64,000 bases of DNA from Tetrapyrgos nigripes. Lineage: Eukaryota > Basidiomycota > Agaricomycetes > Agaricales > Campanellaceae. Shown in pieces: positions 11,151-23,273 of this stretch. Location: positions 930,001-994,000 of the forward strand of contig JAACJM010000013.1 of the NCBI GenBank assembly GCA_013368315.1. The letters are read 5' to 3'. Position 1 is the stretch's first letter, and every line of letters starts with the position of its first letter. The translations under genes were made by a program, and so were the position numbers. The notes under the pieces were generated by a model. It ran no database searches. It was given only the letters and a program-made list of their open reading frames with translations, and was not told the origin of the DNA.

Positions 11151-11858
11151 ATGTACAACCCATCAAAAGTCCTCTGCCTTCTCCTTCCCATTTTTGCTTT
11201 AGTCTTTGCTGCTCCTTCAAGGCGACAAAGTACCTCTGGACAGATCATCTCACCTGCTGAAGGTACTGTCATCAGCCCTGGTCAAGCCTTCGACTTCCAG
11301 TACGATGCAAGGGGAGACTATGGTGTAACGAGCTACAATTACACCGTTTTCTTGTTGACGTCTGCGCCTGGTTCATTTGTACCCTCGGAAGAATTTGCTA
11401 CGGGTCACTTCTTTGGCCGGTTTGCAAACGCAAATTATCCTGGTATGCTTTCTGGATACCTCATGTTTGCTTGGAAATACTGATCACTTGTTCCACATCT
11501 TTTAATCGACATAGGTAATCCCAATCCCTCGAACCCACCTCCGGCGCAGCTCGTCATGCCTGATTTCTCCAAGAATCCAGGAGGATTTGGAACAGGTGCA
11601 GTAGATTCTAATGGCAAGTTTTATTTGGCAGTGAGTCTTTTCTGCTCATCGGCTTAGAAGGTTCAGCCATCGCTAATAACTTCTGCAGGTGCTCGAGGAA
11701 TACGCAACAGGATCGGTCTGTGTTTATCAGACATCATTTGTTTCTGCTACCTGCTGACTACCTCTTGACTTTAGGCATCGGTTGGGCTTCGTATCAGCCT
11801 TGCGATGACTCCAGTTATGTATAATGCTACCACTCGTGCCATCGGTGCCAGTGAATGA
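11151..11858 (+). CDS. Small secreted protein of unknown function
   Basis: Four exons (11151-11442, 11515-11630, 11689-11715, 11775-11858) give 172 aa. A clear signal peptide (VLCLLLPIFALVFAAPS) is followed by a possible Kex2-type RR site at about residue 25. The mature part begins GQIISPAEGTVISPGQAFDFQYDARGDYG, a pattern I associate with a family of small secreted proteins in Agaricomycetes, and has no Cys. Two N-glycosylation sequons (NYT, NAT) are visible. It could be an extracellular beta-sandwich protein or effector-like protein, but nothing in the sequence fixes a function. One exon is only 27 nt. Confidence 0.75.
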
Positions 11859-12249
11859 AAATTTGGACATTGACTGACAATGATCGATCAGACGATTATA
11901 GTACGGACTCTCGATGACAATTATAGACTTTCTTACTAGGGGCCTGGACTTTAGATCTTTAGAGCTTGTTCTTGGACATTACCAGATACTTTATGTATTC
12001 AAATGGACCACATAGTACTACGGTACATACCTCCTTGAAGATAGGACTTTTGCCGAGACTTGACGCAAGCCTCACTCTCCATGCCGAAACTTTGAACGCC
12101 GGTGCTTAGCTGGGTCCTTCTTCACATCGCCGGTCGGGGAATGATATCTGCCTTGGTATAAGCCGAATGGACGCGCATCCTGGACTACACACTCTCGGGT
12201 CTCGCCAGGGTATAAATACAGCATTGCACCTCCAGTGAGTTCATCCTTC
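11859..12249. other. Intergenic with TATA box at right end
   Basis: About 390 bp between two plus-strand genes. A minus-strand frame at 12072-12332 crosses the next gene's first exon and is rejected. Nothing else was recognised. Confidence 0.5.
12211..12218 (+). promoter_or_regulatory. TATA box
   Basis: TATAAATA 39 bp upstream of the ATG at 12250. Confidence 0.55.
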
Positions 12250-13084
12250 ATGAAAGTCATATTGGCTGGAGCAACAGGCGCAGGTAAAGATATCGTCAAA
12301 CCCTCATTTACACCGTTGACCAACAAACTCAACAGCTGGCAGCCAAATCCTACGAGACTTGGTCTCTGACCCCGCAGTCGAATCGATTACAGTCCTCGGT
12401 CGGCGTGCTCTGCCTTCCTGGCTGTCGAGTGCACTTCCCAACAACGACAAAACGACTACAATGGTCGTTGATGACTTCCTCAACTATCCAGCTGATTTGC
12501 GACTAAAACTTACAGAGCATGATGCTTGTATCTGGGCTCTCGGTACTTCCTCCAATGGAATGAGCGAAAAGGCATACACAGAAGTGACTTATGATTATGT
12601 GGTTTCGGCCATACAAGCTTTGGAAGGCGTCAAGAATCGACCTGCAAATAAACCATTCCGCTTCGTTCTTATCTCTGGGGAAGGAGCTGACCCAAACGAA
12701 AAGTCTATGATGATGTTTGGAAGAATTAAGGTGTGTTTATCTTCATTTGGGTTAGTAGCTAGTTGACGTTTATAATGTTATCCATAGGGCCGGACTGAAC
12801 GCTTTCTGTCTGAACTCCCTCCTGAATCCAGAATTCAAGCACATTCCCTTCGCCCAGGCTTCTTCTATCCCACATGGAAAGAGGCTGCTGGAAACATTCC
12901 AAGTTGGACTCCTACCCGTCGTCGCATAGCTAGCATCATGGGTCCCATCACATCGGGTAGCTGGAGATTGGCTATCCCTGTCACCGACCTTAGCAGATTC
13001 TCTATTGAGGCAGCCAAGGGAAAATGGGGAGATGACGCAATGTTCAGCAATTATAATATGCGGAAGTTACTCAATGAAAAATGA
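12250..13084 (+). CDS. NAD(P)-binding Rossmann protein, FMP52/HTATIP2-like
   Basis: Atypical short-chain dehydrogenase-like protein. Three exons (12250-12283, 12336-12730, 12788-13084) give 241 aa. The N-terminus MKVILAGATGAAGSQILRDL is a dinucleotide-binding fold with the GxxGxxG-type loop GATGAAG; it is split by intron 1. Further Rossmann features are ESITVLGRR after strand 2, DACIWALGTS after strand 4 and FVLISGEGA before the substrate region. The size and order match yeast Fmp52 and animal HTATIP2 (TIP30), for which substrate and partner are poorly defined; Fmp52 localises to mitochondria or ER, while no strong targeting peptide is visible here. Confidence 0.75.
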
Positions 13085-13564
13085 CCTGGGGCCTCTGAAG
13101 TTCATCTGAATTATACCACATCATAATTATTCGGAAATTGTAACACCCAAAAATATTACATGAACAGGAAAGAAGGCGTGCACGGGACATTGTTGCGACA
13201 TTGATATAATGATTGTGTAAGAGAAAGAAGAGAATGCAAAGTATTCGTTGTGATTGTGTATGACTCGAAAGCGACGATAGCGGTGGACGATAGCATGAAC
13301 AATAACAAATAATGAGAATGCATACGGGCCACTGCGTCTGGATTCAACAGAGCACAAGCCGTACGATTGAAAGACTGAATGCATGGGATGATGGGGAAAA
13401 CAGTTGGCATGTTGATAACATATACGGAGGGAAATGAGAAAGAGTCGCGATGATATCCACATGTCTGTCATGAAAGGGAGGGCGAAGGCGACTTGGAAAA
13501 GACTGGCGATAGAGACAGGAAGACGGAACAAAGACACGAGTAGGGCATGAAGCTGAAGTTTCGG
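13085..13564. other. 3' intergenic region between convergent genes
   Basis: 480 bp between two convergent stop codons. A 136-codon minus-strand frame (13127-13537) is present but has no start context, no splice logic and untypical composition, so it is treated as chance. Confidence 0.5.
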
Positions 13565-16500
13565 TTACGCTTGACGAAGCTCTGCCAGCCTGGCAGCCAG
13601 AGCCTGTACCAACTGCGCTTCGACACCAAACTCCCGGGCCAAATCGGTGACATCAACGGCATCGCTGGTCGCTTCTCCCTGTGAGGGGACGTCGTCATGG
13701 GCGGTGAGAACAGAGTCATTTTGAATGGAGTCTCTCGATGCGACAGTTGCGCTACTCGGCGTGCGCACTTCGTCGTCATCCTTGTCAGAGTTGGCTTGTG
13801 GATCGCTCTCCGCGGAGTCGGAGCCTTCGTCTTCGATGTCAGCGTCACTGCCATCCTGACCCGAAGCTAGAAGAGATTTTTCTTCCGAGACTGAAAACGA
13901 CTCTGATGCATCTACCGACTCTGCTTGGGATCCAGGGGATCCAGATCGCCTAGACGAGTCTAAGAATGACTGTATCTTTTGAATCTGTTCTGAGGTGAAC
14001 GCTGTGAAACGATAGTGTGTCAGAACCTGTTGAAAGGAAAATTTGAGGTAGTAGTACCTTGGCAAAGTAGGATGGATTCTATGAGTTCTTCAACGAGTTC
14101 TGGGGCGTATTGCACATCTTGCTGCGATTGTTCTTTCTCGGCATTACCTTCCACGCGAAGGGCAAGAACCTGCACTGCGGCTAAATTGCGAGAGTAGGAG
14201 AATTAGCCACGATATCATGATGTAGTCAATACAAATGGAACTGACCGAGAGCCATATCAAAGAGGACGTCTCGTAGATTGGCAGACCAGAAAACTCTACT
14301 ATCCACGTCTGCGGGGAATTTCCGCAAGACGCTTAATAGGACATAAAAGGGTAATGAGGGGACCTTTAGGAAATGAGCCTACACAAAACGATATGAGCGT
14401 TGAGTAGCGCTAAATTTGCCAAAATATACTCACATCCGGGGATCTGATCAAATATAGTAAACTTCTGACTTCACCTTCTGTCATTAAACCATTCTCCAAC
14501 GTAGTGATTACACGGTCGGAAGTAAGCCCGCCCAATGAAGGTCGTGCGCCATCAAAGGTGCCCTGCCAGGCTGGGAACAACTGTCCAATCCAACGTCAGC
14601 TAAAATCAATCCGAACACCGAAACAGAAACTCACAGCAGCCATCAGCTCTTCTTGACAACTTCGGGTGAGAGTTACACCCCTAGCACGTCTTCCTTTTCC
14701 AAGGATACTGCCTCGCATCTTCTGGCTTGATACCTTAGATTGAATTTCGCCTCGCAAAATTGCACCAGCAATTTCCTCGCCCATAACTTCGACATATGCA
14801 TGGCTCATTGTCTTTCCCTTCCTGTCAAGCAAAACATGCACACGTTCAATGGGTTGCTGTAACCAAGCTGAAATACGGGGAGGTGTGATATCCTGCCACC
14901 AGAGAAAAGCGACAATAAGCATGAAGGAACTGTAAAAAGACAACAGCAGCACCTACCCATGGAACGTTATCAATCCTTAGAACGACGGCTTCTTTCGACT
15001 TGAAACTTTTGGTTTTGGTTGACTCTGAGCATGACGTGCTGTTCTTCGTTCTAGTCAATGCAGGTGGTGGGGTGCTTGCCCTCATTCCAAACCCATCTTG
15101 AAGGTCGAACTCTTGCTCGACATCGGAAGGCAAGTCGAAATCAACCTCAGTGAAATCAAAGGCGCTATCCAGACCAGCTGCAAAATCCTTTGCTCCTTCG
15201 TCCTCCTTATCGACCTTCGTGGACATAGATGACGAGAAGTCCATAATGGTGCCAGGGTTGCTGTTGACTGAGACTAAAGTGAAGTCCTCGACGGCTTTAC
15301 CGCATTTAGCCACGACACAAGTCATGTCTTTCTCTCCAACAATATTCAAGGCACTCGTGAGGCACGAAGAACAAAGAGGATGACCACATGGAGAGAGAAT
15401 AGCAAGGCGGGCCAGCTGAGTCCTTGAACATACGGAGCAAGAGGTGGGCTTTTGATCTTCCGTGGATGTATCGTCGCGGGACACAGCGGAGATGGACCGA
15501 GGAGTAGGTAACGCTAGAGGAGCGCGACCAATCTCTGTGCTGTGGTATGAATCATGTGAAGGGCATGGTGAGTTGGAAGAACGATGATAAGTAGACGAAG
15601 CCGATGATGGCACACGCAGCCCCTGATGTACAGAGGGCGCATGACGAAGCTGCGTTTGATGATGCAACGCTGGGTTAGCAGGGTTGCTATGCGTAAAGTC
15701 TGTATAGGCATTGTATTGTGGCTGTTGGTGGTATTGACTCCAGTAGCGCTCAACACTATCGGCTGGATGACCGGAATTTGTGATTCCAGGGTCAGCAAAA
15801 GTGGGCTGGCCAAAGAGAGGAAGCATATGAGCCGAGGTCGTGACATGAGCCGTCGCATGGCGATCGAGTCCAAGCCCTGGGGGATATGTGGAATATTCCG
15901 AAGAAGCTGGAGGATGCTGAACACTAGATCTGGAAACAGGAATGGAGGGATATTCGAGCTCGAGCTCGTACTCGTCTTGATCAAAAAACAAAGATTGCTG
16001 GTTCGTATATGCGTTTTCTTGTGCTTGGTACTCGAATTCATAGTCATTTTCGTCGATATCAAACAAGTCGAATGACGTGTCATTGTTTCTAGGGATGTTC
16101 TGTGATGGTGTATGTACCTAGAACAGCAACTTGTCAGATAGAGTCAAACAACGTATCAAGTGTATGCGTACAATTCCAAAAGCTTCTCTGCGCCTTGTAT
16201 GAGGGGGATCTGTCTGACTGCCCTTGAGTTTTAGCTGCTGGGCCAAATTGCGCTTTGGTGGTGGTGTTGCAGTAACACTGTTCAGATTAGAAAGTGTCTT
16301 GCGTACAACTGGAGACGAAGGAGGCGCTGGACGCGCAGAAGGTGTCCGGAATGCATTCGTAACGGAAGGGACTGGCGGATTAGGGTTGCCCGCATGAGAC
16401 TGGGACAGCGCCCGTCGGCGTTGTGTTGACAAAAAAGGAGGCGGCAGGAGCGCTAAACGTTTTTTCAGCCTTTGCTTAGAGCACCCGAGGGAGATGTGAA

Positions 16501-16977
16501 TACCTTCTTCGTTTGCAATGGAATGATCTTCACTGAGGCTGACTATATGCGCGTTAATGGATACTCAAATTGCACGCAGATTGACGTACCATCGTAATCA
16601 TCTAGATAAGAGTCTTCTGCAGATGCAGAAACCCGGATGCCGTTCACTGACGCGCGACATCTCCAATTGGGGGCTACGTCGGCAACGCTGGCACCTTTTT
16701 CATGATGACCAGACGACAGCCTCGTGGCTTGAGGAGAATGAAAAGTGATCTTCTTGAGAGGAGGAGGAGAGGTAAGCACGGAGCTGGCGCGAAAGCTGCC
16801 AGGGGTCGTAAGGATAGATGGGGAAGGGTTGGTCGAGGAGGAAAAAGATCTCAAAGAAAGAGGGGTGTATGGGGAGGAAGGAGACAGAGGAGAACGAAAA
16901 TGAGACTGTGCGACAGAGTGCGAGTGGTGGTGAGAGGGTTTCGTCGCCCGCTGGGGAGTCGCCGGGGGGTTCGACAT
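13565..16977 (-). CDS. Large RING-finger + RRM RNA-binding protein
   Basis: Nine exons (16977-16590, 16542-16504, 16452-16172, 16117-14957, 14892-14635, 14580-14434, 14378-14246, 14180-14058, 14001-13565) give 988 aa, and every junction keeps phase. Residues 1-230 are Ser/Pro-rich and disordered. An acidic Tyr-rich segment and a Gln/His-rich stretch follow. A RING-like Cys/His cluster sits mid-protein (CSVCSRTQLARLAILSPCGH then CSSC and further Cys), next an RRM-like domain (VVLRIDNVPW ... RVHVLLDRKGKTMSHAYVEV) interrupted by the intron at 14956-14893. The C-terminus is acidic. Start chosen at MSNPPATPQ; an in-frame Met lies 16 codons upstream. RING plus RRM suggests an RNA-linked ubiquitin ligase or RNA-decay factor, but I do not recognise the orthologue. 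Confidence 0.72.
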
Positions 16978-17459
16978 GGTTGCGGTGCAAAAAGCCTCCA
17001 GACAGTCAACAACGGAATCAACCAAACGCGATATGTCACATCAGCACGTGTCAAGTCACATCTTCACTGAGCCGCCTCGCGTGACCGTGGCTCCACCTAC
17101 TGTCCGATGACTGTATGAGCGTGGTAAAGTTGATTTCAAGCCAGAAATATACATGTGAAAAGGCCAAAAAAGATTTAATTCCTGCCAGCTGATCAGGTTT
17201 TCTTATCCGTTCTAAAGCATCTCAGCAACAACCGACGAAACACCAAGGTTGATCATTGCATCCACGACTGCACCGAGCAAGCCACTAGCATCATAGCGTA
17301 TTGAATTTGAGTCATGGGAACGAGGTTTGATTGATGGGTCGAGCGATTCTGCACGCGTTTGATGGGATCCTAAATCCTTCTTGCGTATTTCCGTCGACAC
17401 CAGAAGAATCCCAGTCGCTCACCCAGACTGCCTGCCCGGCCTTGGGCTAGAGCTTGTAA
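16978..17459. other. Intergenic between divergent genes
   Basis: 480 bp between the RING-RRM start and the receptor-like start. A 62-codon minus-strand frame (17212-17400) ending in SVVAEML has no neighbours or splice partners I can support. The rest shows nothing recognisable. Confidence 0.45.
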
Positions 17460-19415
17460 ATGCTATCGTTTGCCCTGAAGGTAGTATGGTTTTGTCTATC
17501 TCTCTCAGGTTTGTTACGTCTGGGTAACTGGACCTCCATTCATAATCTGACAAAAATCAGGTCTCTTGGTTCTCTGGGTTGTGCTTGGAAGGCTTTCCAA
17601 AAGGTTGTCTTGGGCACGGTTACTGTATGGTCTAGGATGTACATTATTGCACGGTATATTTTGCATTGGTGAGTCGTGTGTTGGGGGAGGAATGAACCAG
17701 ATATTGACTTCAACTTCTCAAAAGGCCTCGTCTGGCATATGGATCCCTTTCGTATGCCTCGAGCTTTTTGCATAGGTGCCATAGCTCCGATCTCGAAACC
17801 CTTCCTTTCATTGAACTATCTTTCAACAGCTCAAACGCTCCTTATTGGTTTTTCAAGCTTGTTTTTGACCGGAATCTGCACTACCCTTTCTTTTGCTTCG
17901 AGTTTAATCTACTGGAAGGGAATCGGTAATGAAGTGCACACGCGAACGTATGCTTCGAATACCTGCTGTGATACTGATACTGAACCTATCTCGTTGTGCT
18001 TACAGCTTTTTGTCCTGGCGCACCATATACGCCATACCTGTCCTCGTCTTTCCTCTCGCGGGTACTGCAGCTCAAGCAATAGCCATTTTCAGACTGGATG
18101 CCGTAAATCCTTTTGACGGACTTGATTGTGATGCGAGGAATCCTTCTTGGTGGGTGGCTTGCCGCTTTACTCTCCAATAAAGGCATATTGAACCTAGACT
18201 CTGGTATCTAAAAGGGTCCGATTTCTTGGATACGCTGGACTACCTCTCTTGTTCGCTTTCCCAGTATTTTGCTTCTCGATCGGCACAATCATACACGGCG
18301 TCAAGAGACGTACTTCGCGCCCTCCTGACGTGATTTGGAATGTCAACTCAGATTCTTTCACCACGCTTCGTCCTCGGCGTACACACTACAAGGACTTTCG
18401 CAGATATGCCACTACGCCTCCGCTACCCCGAGTCCTACAATCTCCCTCTCCCAACACCCAATTGCAATATGCTATTTCACCTGGACGTGCACCCATCAGC
18501 CCAACTCTCTCCAGTCCCGTTCTTACGGCACGTCAGTTCCATCTCCCCTTCTCCCCGCTTTTCAGTCAAGAAGGCCAGGCACAGCCGAGTCATCAAAGCC
18601 AAAGTCATTCTGCTAGTAGTCTCCAAGGAACTGATTCCCGCCCTGTATCATCACTTTTCCCCACCTTCGCTCCTGCCAGCCTTTCCGAATCACCAAATTC
18701 TATTTCAACCCATCACGGTCCTGCTGATTTCATGAGCTACCTGTACTATCGCGATGACTGGAAAGATCCATCAGGAAATCATTCGCCTCCTCGCGAGAGG
18801 GAACGTAGTCGAACACCGAGTTCCATTAGATGGAATCACGAAATTGAAATAGAAGATTCTGACGAACTTGGGGAGACTGTGGAATCTGAGGAGCATAAAG
18901 AAATGTATAAGTTTACTAGAGATAGACCTCGGCAGTTGACTCCAAATGACCTCAATATGAGCTATACGGGAGCACCGCGCAGTATACCCTCACCCATTGT
19001 AAATGGTAATGATTTTCTTCACTCGAAGTCTCATTCTACGCTGACCTTTGAGTGATATCTAGATCGTCTCCCTCAAGGACATAGTCCTTCCTCGTTAAAT
19101 GATACCGTTCCGAATGTTTTGATTTTGATTATCTCGCAACTGTGAGTCTAATGGGTGTACTCTGCTGACTCTCGGACCAACTAACGCCATTTTACGACCC
19201 AGCTCTTTCTTTGTCACTCTACTTCTTGCTTGTATAACACCTCTAATAGATGCTATCACGTATCGCAATCCACCTTCGCGATTTGGTACTCAACATGTTG
19301 CTTTGCTGTTTTCTGTTTGGATTCCGGTCATAATAATAGGTATGTCTGCTAGACGAAGTGGTGAATCTTTGACTCAACATGTGAAATAGGATGCTCGAAG
19401 TTGTGGCAAACATGA
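17460..19415 (+). CDS. Seven-transmembrane receptor-like protein with very long third cytosolic loop
   Basis: Nine exons (17460-17523, 17561-17668, 17725-17775, 17830-17947, 18006-18149, 18215-19005, 19063-19141, 19203-19339, 19390-19415) give 505 aa. Hydrophobic helices can be read as LSFALKVVWFCLSLSGLL to LLVLWVVLG, LLYGLGCTLLHGIFCIGL, AQTLLIGFSSLFLTGICTTL, TIYAIPVLVFPLAGTAAQAI, FLGYAGLPLLFAFPVFCFSI, LILIISQLSFFVTLLLACITPLI and HVALLFSVWIPVIII. Helices 5 and 6 are separated by about 290 residues rich in Ser, Pro and Arg. The ECL-like motif FDGLDCDARNPSW precedes helix 5. The fold suggests a fungal GPCR, not a canonical STE3 pheromone receptor. Ligand unknown; start Met is the only suitable one in frame but is not certain. 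Confidence 0.66.
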
Positions 19416-20188
19416 CTATGTGTAACATTTGATTTCCTGGGCATACACAGTAGTTGAGAACATTGTGTTATGTTAGGATTGCTATCCATGTATCTGGCTT
19501 GTTAAAACATCATCATACCAGTTCATTTTTGAGAGACCTTTGAGACCGCTAACTTTGCACTAATCTGCGTTACGTGACATGATACGCTTTTCCTGCCAGC
19601 GTCGACGACAGCAAGAGTGTAGGATATTTTTTTCCCTTAACAATGGCACTCCTCGTGCAACATTAAAAGTAACCATCGTCACATAGCCTCAATGTATCTC
19701 AAGAACTGGTTCCATAAATACTCGGTCACATCGGTGAGATTGACTTATCACTATGGATGTACATGCCGCATAGTTCTAGAGCAAGATGAGAAGCCTGGTG
19801 TCGTTGATACCGAACTTCGGGTACATTGAGTGGTCAATCTACCCATTGTAGACTGCAGCATTCTGCCAGAGATGTTGTCGACACACCTACAGGCACCCCC
19901 GGTGATGATTGCAGAAAAATGCGCGGACATGATCAATGGAGATGGCCACCTAATTTGCACACGATGTTATAGTCCACGTATATAATTCCACAGCGATGAA
20001 TTTGACTGAGGTGAAGCTGCATGCTCTTGATAGTCGCAAGTCGCAGATAAGAAGCAGTCAAGACCATTTTCCCGTTTTCATTGACGTCGAGCTTGAAGCT
20101 GGAAGTTCGGAAGTGTCCGATAGTATGGCCAATTATGACGTTCCTAGGCTAAATACACATGTCCTATCCAATGATCCTCCTTAACAGC
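19416..20188. other. Intergenic, no gene recognised
   Basis: About 770 bp between two convergent genes. Frames on both strands are short (at most about 70 codons) and show no splice continuity or family resemblance. AT-rich patches are present; no repeat or RNA gene was seen. Confidence 0.5.
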
Positions 20189-22263
20189 TTAAGCCATCAG
20201 GTCCACCAAGATAGTGACAATACCCAACACTGTACGCGAAGAAAGTCGAATGAGACATCGTCAGCGAAGGACATACGGTAACACACGAAGAGACAACGAA
20301 GGACGTCTTTACTACACACCTATCTCAATAGCAATCAGAGCAATAACAATTTGCTCCAGACGTTCTGCGTGTTTACTTGAAACAGACTCTTTCAAAAGCT
20401 GAAGCATATCTTGTAGAACCTAAAGAGAGACAGACCGGGAATGAGTAACCTTTGTCGAAGGAGGTTAAGCCTTAGCCTAGGATCTCCAACACACCTCGAC
20501 GCGAGTATTCAACAGATTTATACGTTGAGGAATCTCCAGATAACTCCGAGCTGCGTCGTATAAAGGCTGGAGATCGGGGAAACTCTAAATGGAGGTTCAG
20601 AAATGAACAAAGCAGGTATTAATGTGATGTAACCAACCCAGAACACTTCCTAAACGACAAGTTTTGTATTTGAGTACTTGCCGCTGACGAGTGAAAGATT
20701 AGGCTTACAGGTGAGTCCAACACGGAGCCGACGGAATTGATGTTTGTCCTCAGCAGGAACAGCTGTCCAATCTGTTGCATAATTTCTGGTGCAGGAAGAG
20801 GTCAGCAACTTCATGACAAAGGTAGGAAAAGAGATACATACCTTTATGAGGCATACCGATCTTTCCTGTCTCACTTATTATTTCAGGTATGTCTTTGGTT
20901 TCTTCTATGGTATTAGAGATGAGTTTCTCGAACTGCACACTAGTGATCAACAATTGTCCGTAAGATAGTAAGAAGAAAAGCACCGTACCAAGGATATCTT
21001 CACTGATTGCGATAGTGCATGTGAAAGGGAAAGCTTCGTCCTGACATAAAGGATGAATGGAATGAAGCACGCCGACTTGAACCACGCTCACATATAACTC
21101 GAGCCTTTCCGTAGAGTAATCACGTCGTTATATATCCTGATTTCAAAATGAGAAGGATAGACAGCACTCAGGAGTAAAGAACTCACCGACTGTAATTGGC
21201 ATAATAGTAGTTTAGATCTTCCATCTCAATATCCTCTGGATCTAACTCACAGTCAGATACGACATTCCGAGAGATATGTAGAGTATTTATTTACTCAGCC
21301 TCTCAACCTCAAACCGTTTTCTGCATTCCGAATCTTAGCGCTAGACAGACAAGAGAATCAAAACAGCACGCACATTGACGACAAAAACCTCTTCTCCTGA
21401 GGTTCCGTCATACCCCATAGAACCACCGTCCCATACTCAAACAGAAATATCTCCGCCTCACTCGTCGTAGCGTCGAATCTACTCCTCTTCTTCTTTGACG
21501 GTGCTATCCGTGCATCACCATCTTGTCCTTGTCGTAATTCAGGGACTCCAAGAAGATCGCCTTCTCGAGCGGAATGATGAGAATGAGATTTAATAGTTGA
21601 GGAGGTTTCATCTGGATTTGAGAGCTGGTAGACATACGGCGAATAGATGACTTCGTCTATGAGTTTGGGATTGGTATGGTACGCTGATCTTCGGGCGTTG
21701 AGGAATTTTATGAGGTCTTCCATGCGGAACGACCTAAGGACTGGGTTGTCAGAGATGTGATTGAGCAGTCGGATATTAGGAGAACCTACGTCGCAGTTGC
21801 ATACGCAGTGACTCTCGGTAATGATTTTGCCTTCTTCTTTGTCAACCTCAGGGCATCTCTACGTGCGGTTCCATCAGGTATCAGAGATATTTGGTTGTAA
21901 ACCTGTGAGATAAGAACGCTTAGTTTATGCTGACACGGAGGGAATCTACAGTTCCAGGAACACTCACTTCCACCTCCTCCGGCTCGTCGGAATCTTCATC
22001 CACGTCTCCGTCATCACTCTCTCCAGTAGCAACTGTAGTGCTTTCATCTTGAAGATCAAGCAAAACGGCTTGTTTTCCACGAGCACTGTTCGGAGTGACG
22101 TCTACTGGAAGGTCGGGTTGTTCAGGTAAGACTTTGAGCTTTCCTATGGATGTAGTGGTGTGAGTAAGCTGAGCAAAGTTCGGTACTGTTAGAGGCACGC
22201 ACCAGCGACCTTTGTGGACCTGTTGGCTCCCCTAGGCTTGGGTTCTGGTTGTTGTTCTGGCAT
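20189..22263 (-). CDS. RMD1: RMD1/RMND1-family (DUF155) membrane protein
   Basis: Fourteen exons (22263-22203, 22143-21968, 21902-21790, 21733-21374, 21320-21295, 21241-21187, 21136-21092, 21040-20989, 20932-20842, 20785-20709, 20649-20638, 20584-20495, 20419-20320, 20229-20189) give 432 aa. DUF155 motifs appear in order: AEIFLFEYGTVVLWGMTEPQ, RFEVERLNPEDIEMEDLNYY, IYNDVITLRKGSSYM, FEKLISNTIEETKDIPEIIS, GKIGMPHKEIMQQIGQLFLL, NSVGSVLDSPEVFW and YLEIPQRINLLNTRVEVL, ending in a C-terminal membrane helix (VLGIVTILVDLMA). Yeast Rmd1/Rmd8 are needed for meiotic nuclear division; animal RMND1 acts in mitochondrial translation. One exon is only 12 nt (GAAGTGTTCTGG, coding EVFW). No strong mitochondrial presequence is visible, so the cytosolic Rmd1 branch fits better. 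Confidence 0.88.
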
Positions 22264-22721
22264 GGTGGCGGAAGCACCGGTCCTCGAAAAATCGACAAGT
22301 CTGAATTGCCACGTGCTATAATGTCGTCACTGTATGAACGTTTCCAATCCATGATGGCAGCAGTGAGCTTAGCTTGCAACTGCACACAAGTTGAAGACGT
22401 CCTGAAGGCATATGCACGCGATAAACTGGCGGTGTAACATGTCTTGAATGTTGACATTGACAATTGCAACCTACATCTACTGGCTTCGCGTCGTACGCGT
22501 CCGAGACACTGCGTCGAGACGACCTGACATCACTGATACAGCAGTGCTTAGTGAGCGTCTTGATTATCCGGCCCTCTGTACAAGCCCAAGGCGATGCGGC
22601 ATCTGTTGCCAGATTTGCGAAGAAGGTAACAGTGACAAAGTATAAGAAGCATCAGCTGCTTTTGAGGAGTACTACCTCTTACCACCAAACCACCACAGTC
22701 ATCAACTTACAATCGAGCACC
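22264..22721. other. Divergent intergenic region RMD1-like / DUF427
   Basis: 458 bp between divergent start codons. A plus-strand frame (22464-22853) runs into the DUF427 first exon but its upstream part has no coding character. A TATAAG element lies near 22640, about 80 bp before the DUF427 start. Confidence 0.45.
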
Positions 22722-23273
22722 ATGAAAGTCACTGTGAACGGAACAGTCATCGCCGAATCAGACGAGACCAAAGTCGTCGAGAACAACCACTACTTCCCCC
22801 CTTCGTCGGTCAAGAAGGAGTTGTTTACTGATTCAAGTACGAGGTGCGTTTAGGAACTCGAGTACTTTGAGAAGGGGATAAGCACCGGATGTTGACTTAT
22901 TTCTTCGTTTCAGCACTGTCTGTCCATGGAAAGGGTAAGCATTGACTTTGCTGGGAAGACGAGGAAAGCTCAGTATCTCGCATTTGTCTACAATAGGACA
23001 GCTTCATACTACAACGCTGAAGTGGGAGGAGAGACCATCAATGACATTGCTTGGTGAGCCCACTGGCATCTTCCACTCCCGAACTGCCTGACGTATTAAT
23101 ACCTTAAACCAATGTGCACTTTCTATAGGTACTACCCTGATGCAAAGGAAAAAGCAAAAAATATCGAGGGATACGTTGCTTTCTACAAGGTTAGTCCAAT
23201 TACTCATTTTGCGCCTCCTTGAGAACCTAACCACGTTATCCCTGTCAAACAGACTAAGGTTCAAATCGAGTGA
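22722..23273 (+). CDS. DUF427 (nucleotidyltransferase-like) domain protein
   Basis: Five small exons (22722-22843, 22914-22934, 22997-23053, 23129-23189, 23253-23273) give 93 aa, the whole family length. The domain reads MKVTVNGTVIAESDETKVVE, NNHYFPPSSVKKELF, STVCPWKGTASYYNAEV, ETINDIAWYYPDAKEKAKNI, EGYVAFYKTKVQIE. The CPWKG-T-ASYY core is the family hallmark. Two coding exons are just 21 nt. DUF427 proteins are widespread in bacteria and fungi; biochemical role is not established. Confidence 0.86.

Noticed and set aside
12072..12332. 86-codon minus-strand frame
   Set aside because: It crosses the TATA box and first exon of the FMP52-like gene, which has a full-phase model on the other strand.
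13127..13537. 136-codon minus-strand open frame in the gap between convergent genes
   Set aside because: Several overlapping frames are open in the same stretch, with Cys/His/Phe-rich random composition; more likely 3' flank of two genes.
17212..17400. 62-codon minus-strand frame ending SVVAEML
   Set aside because: No upstream exon, no promoter spacing and no known domain; overlaps the likely promoter of the receptor-like gene.
17460..19415. STE3-type pheromone receptor at a mating locus
   Set aside because: Helix motifs and the long loop do not fit STE3, and no pheromone precursor with a CaaX end was seen nearby.
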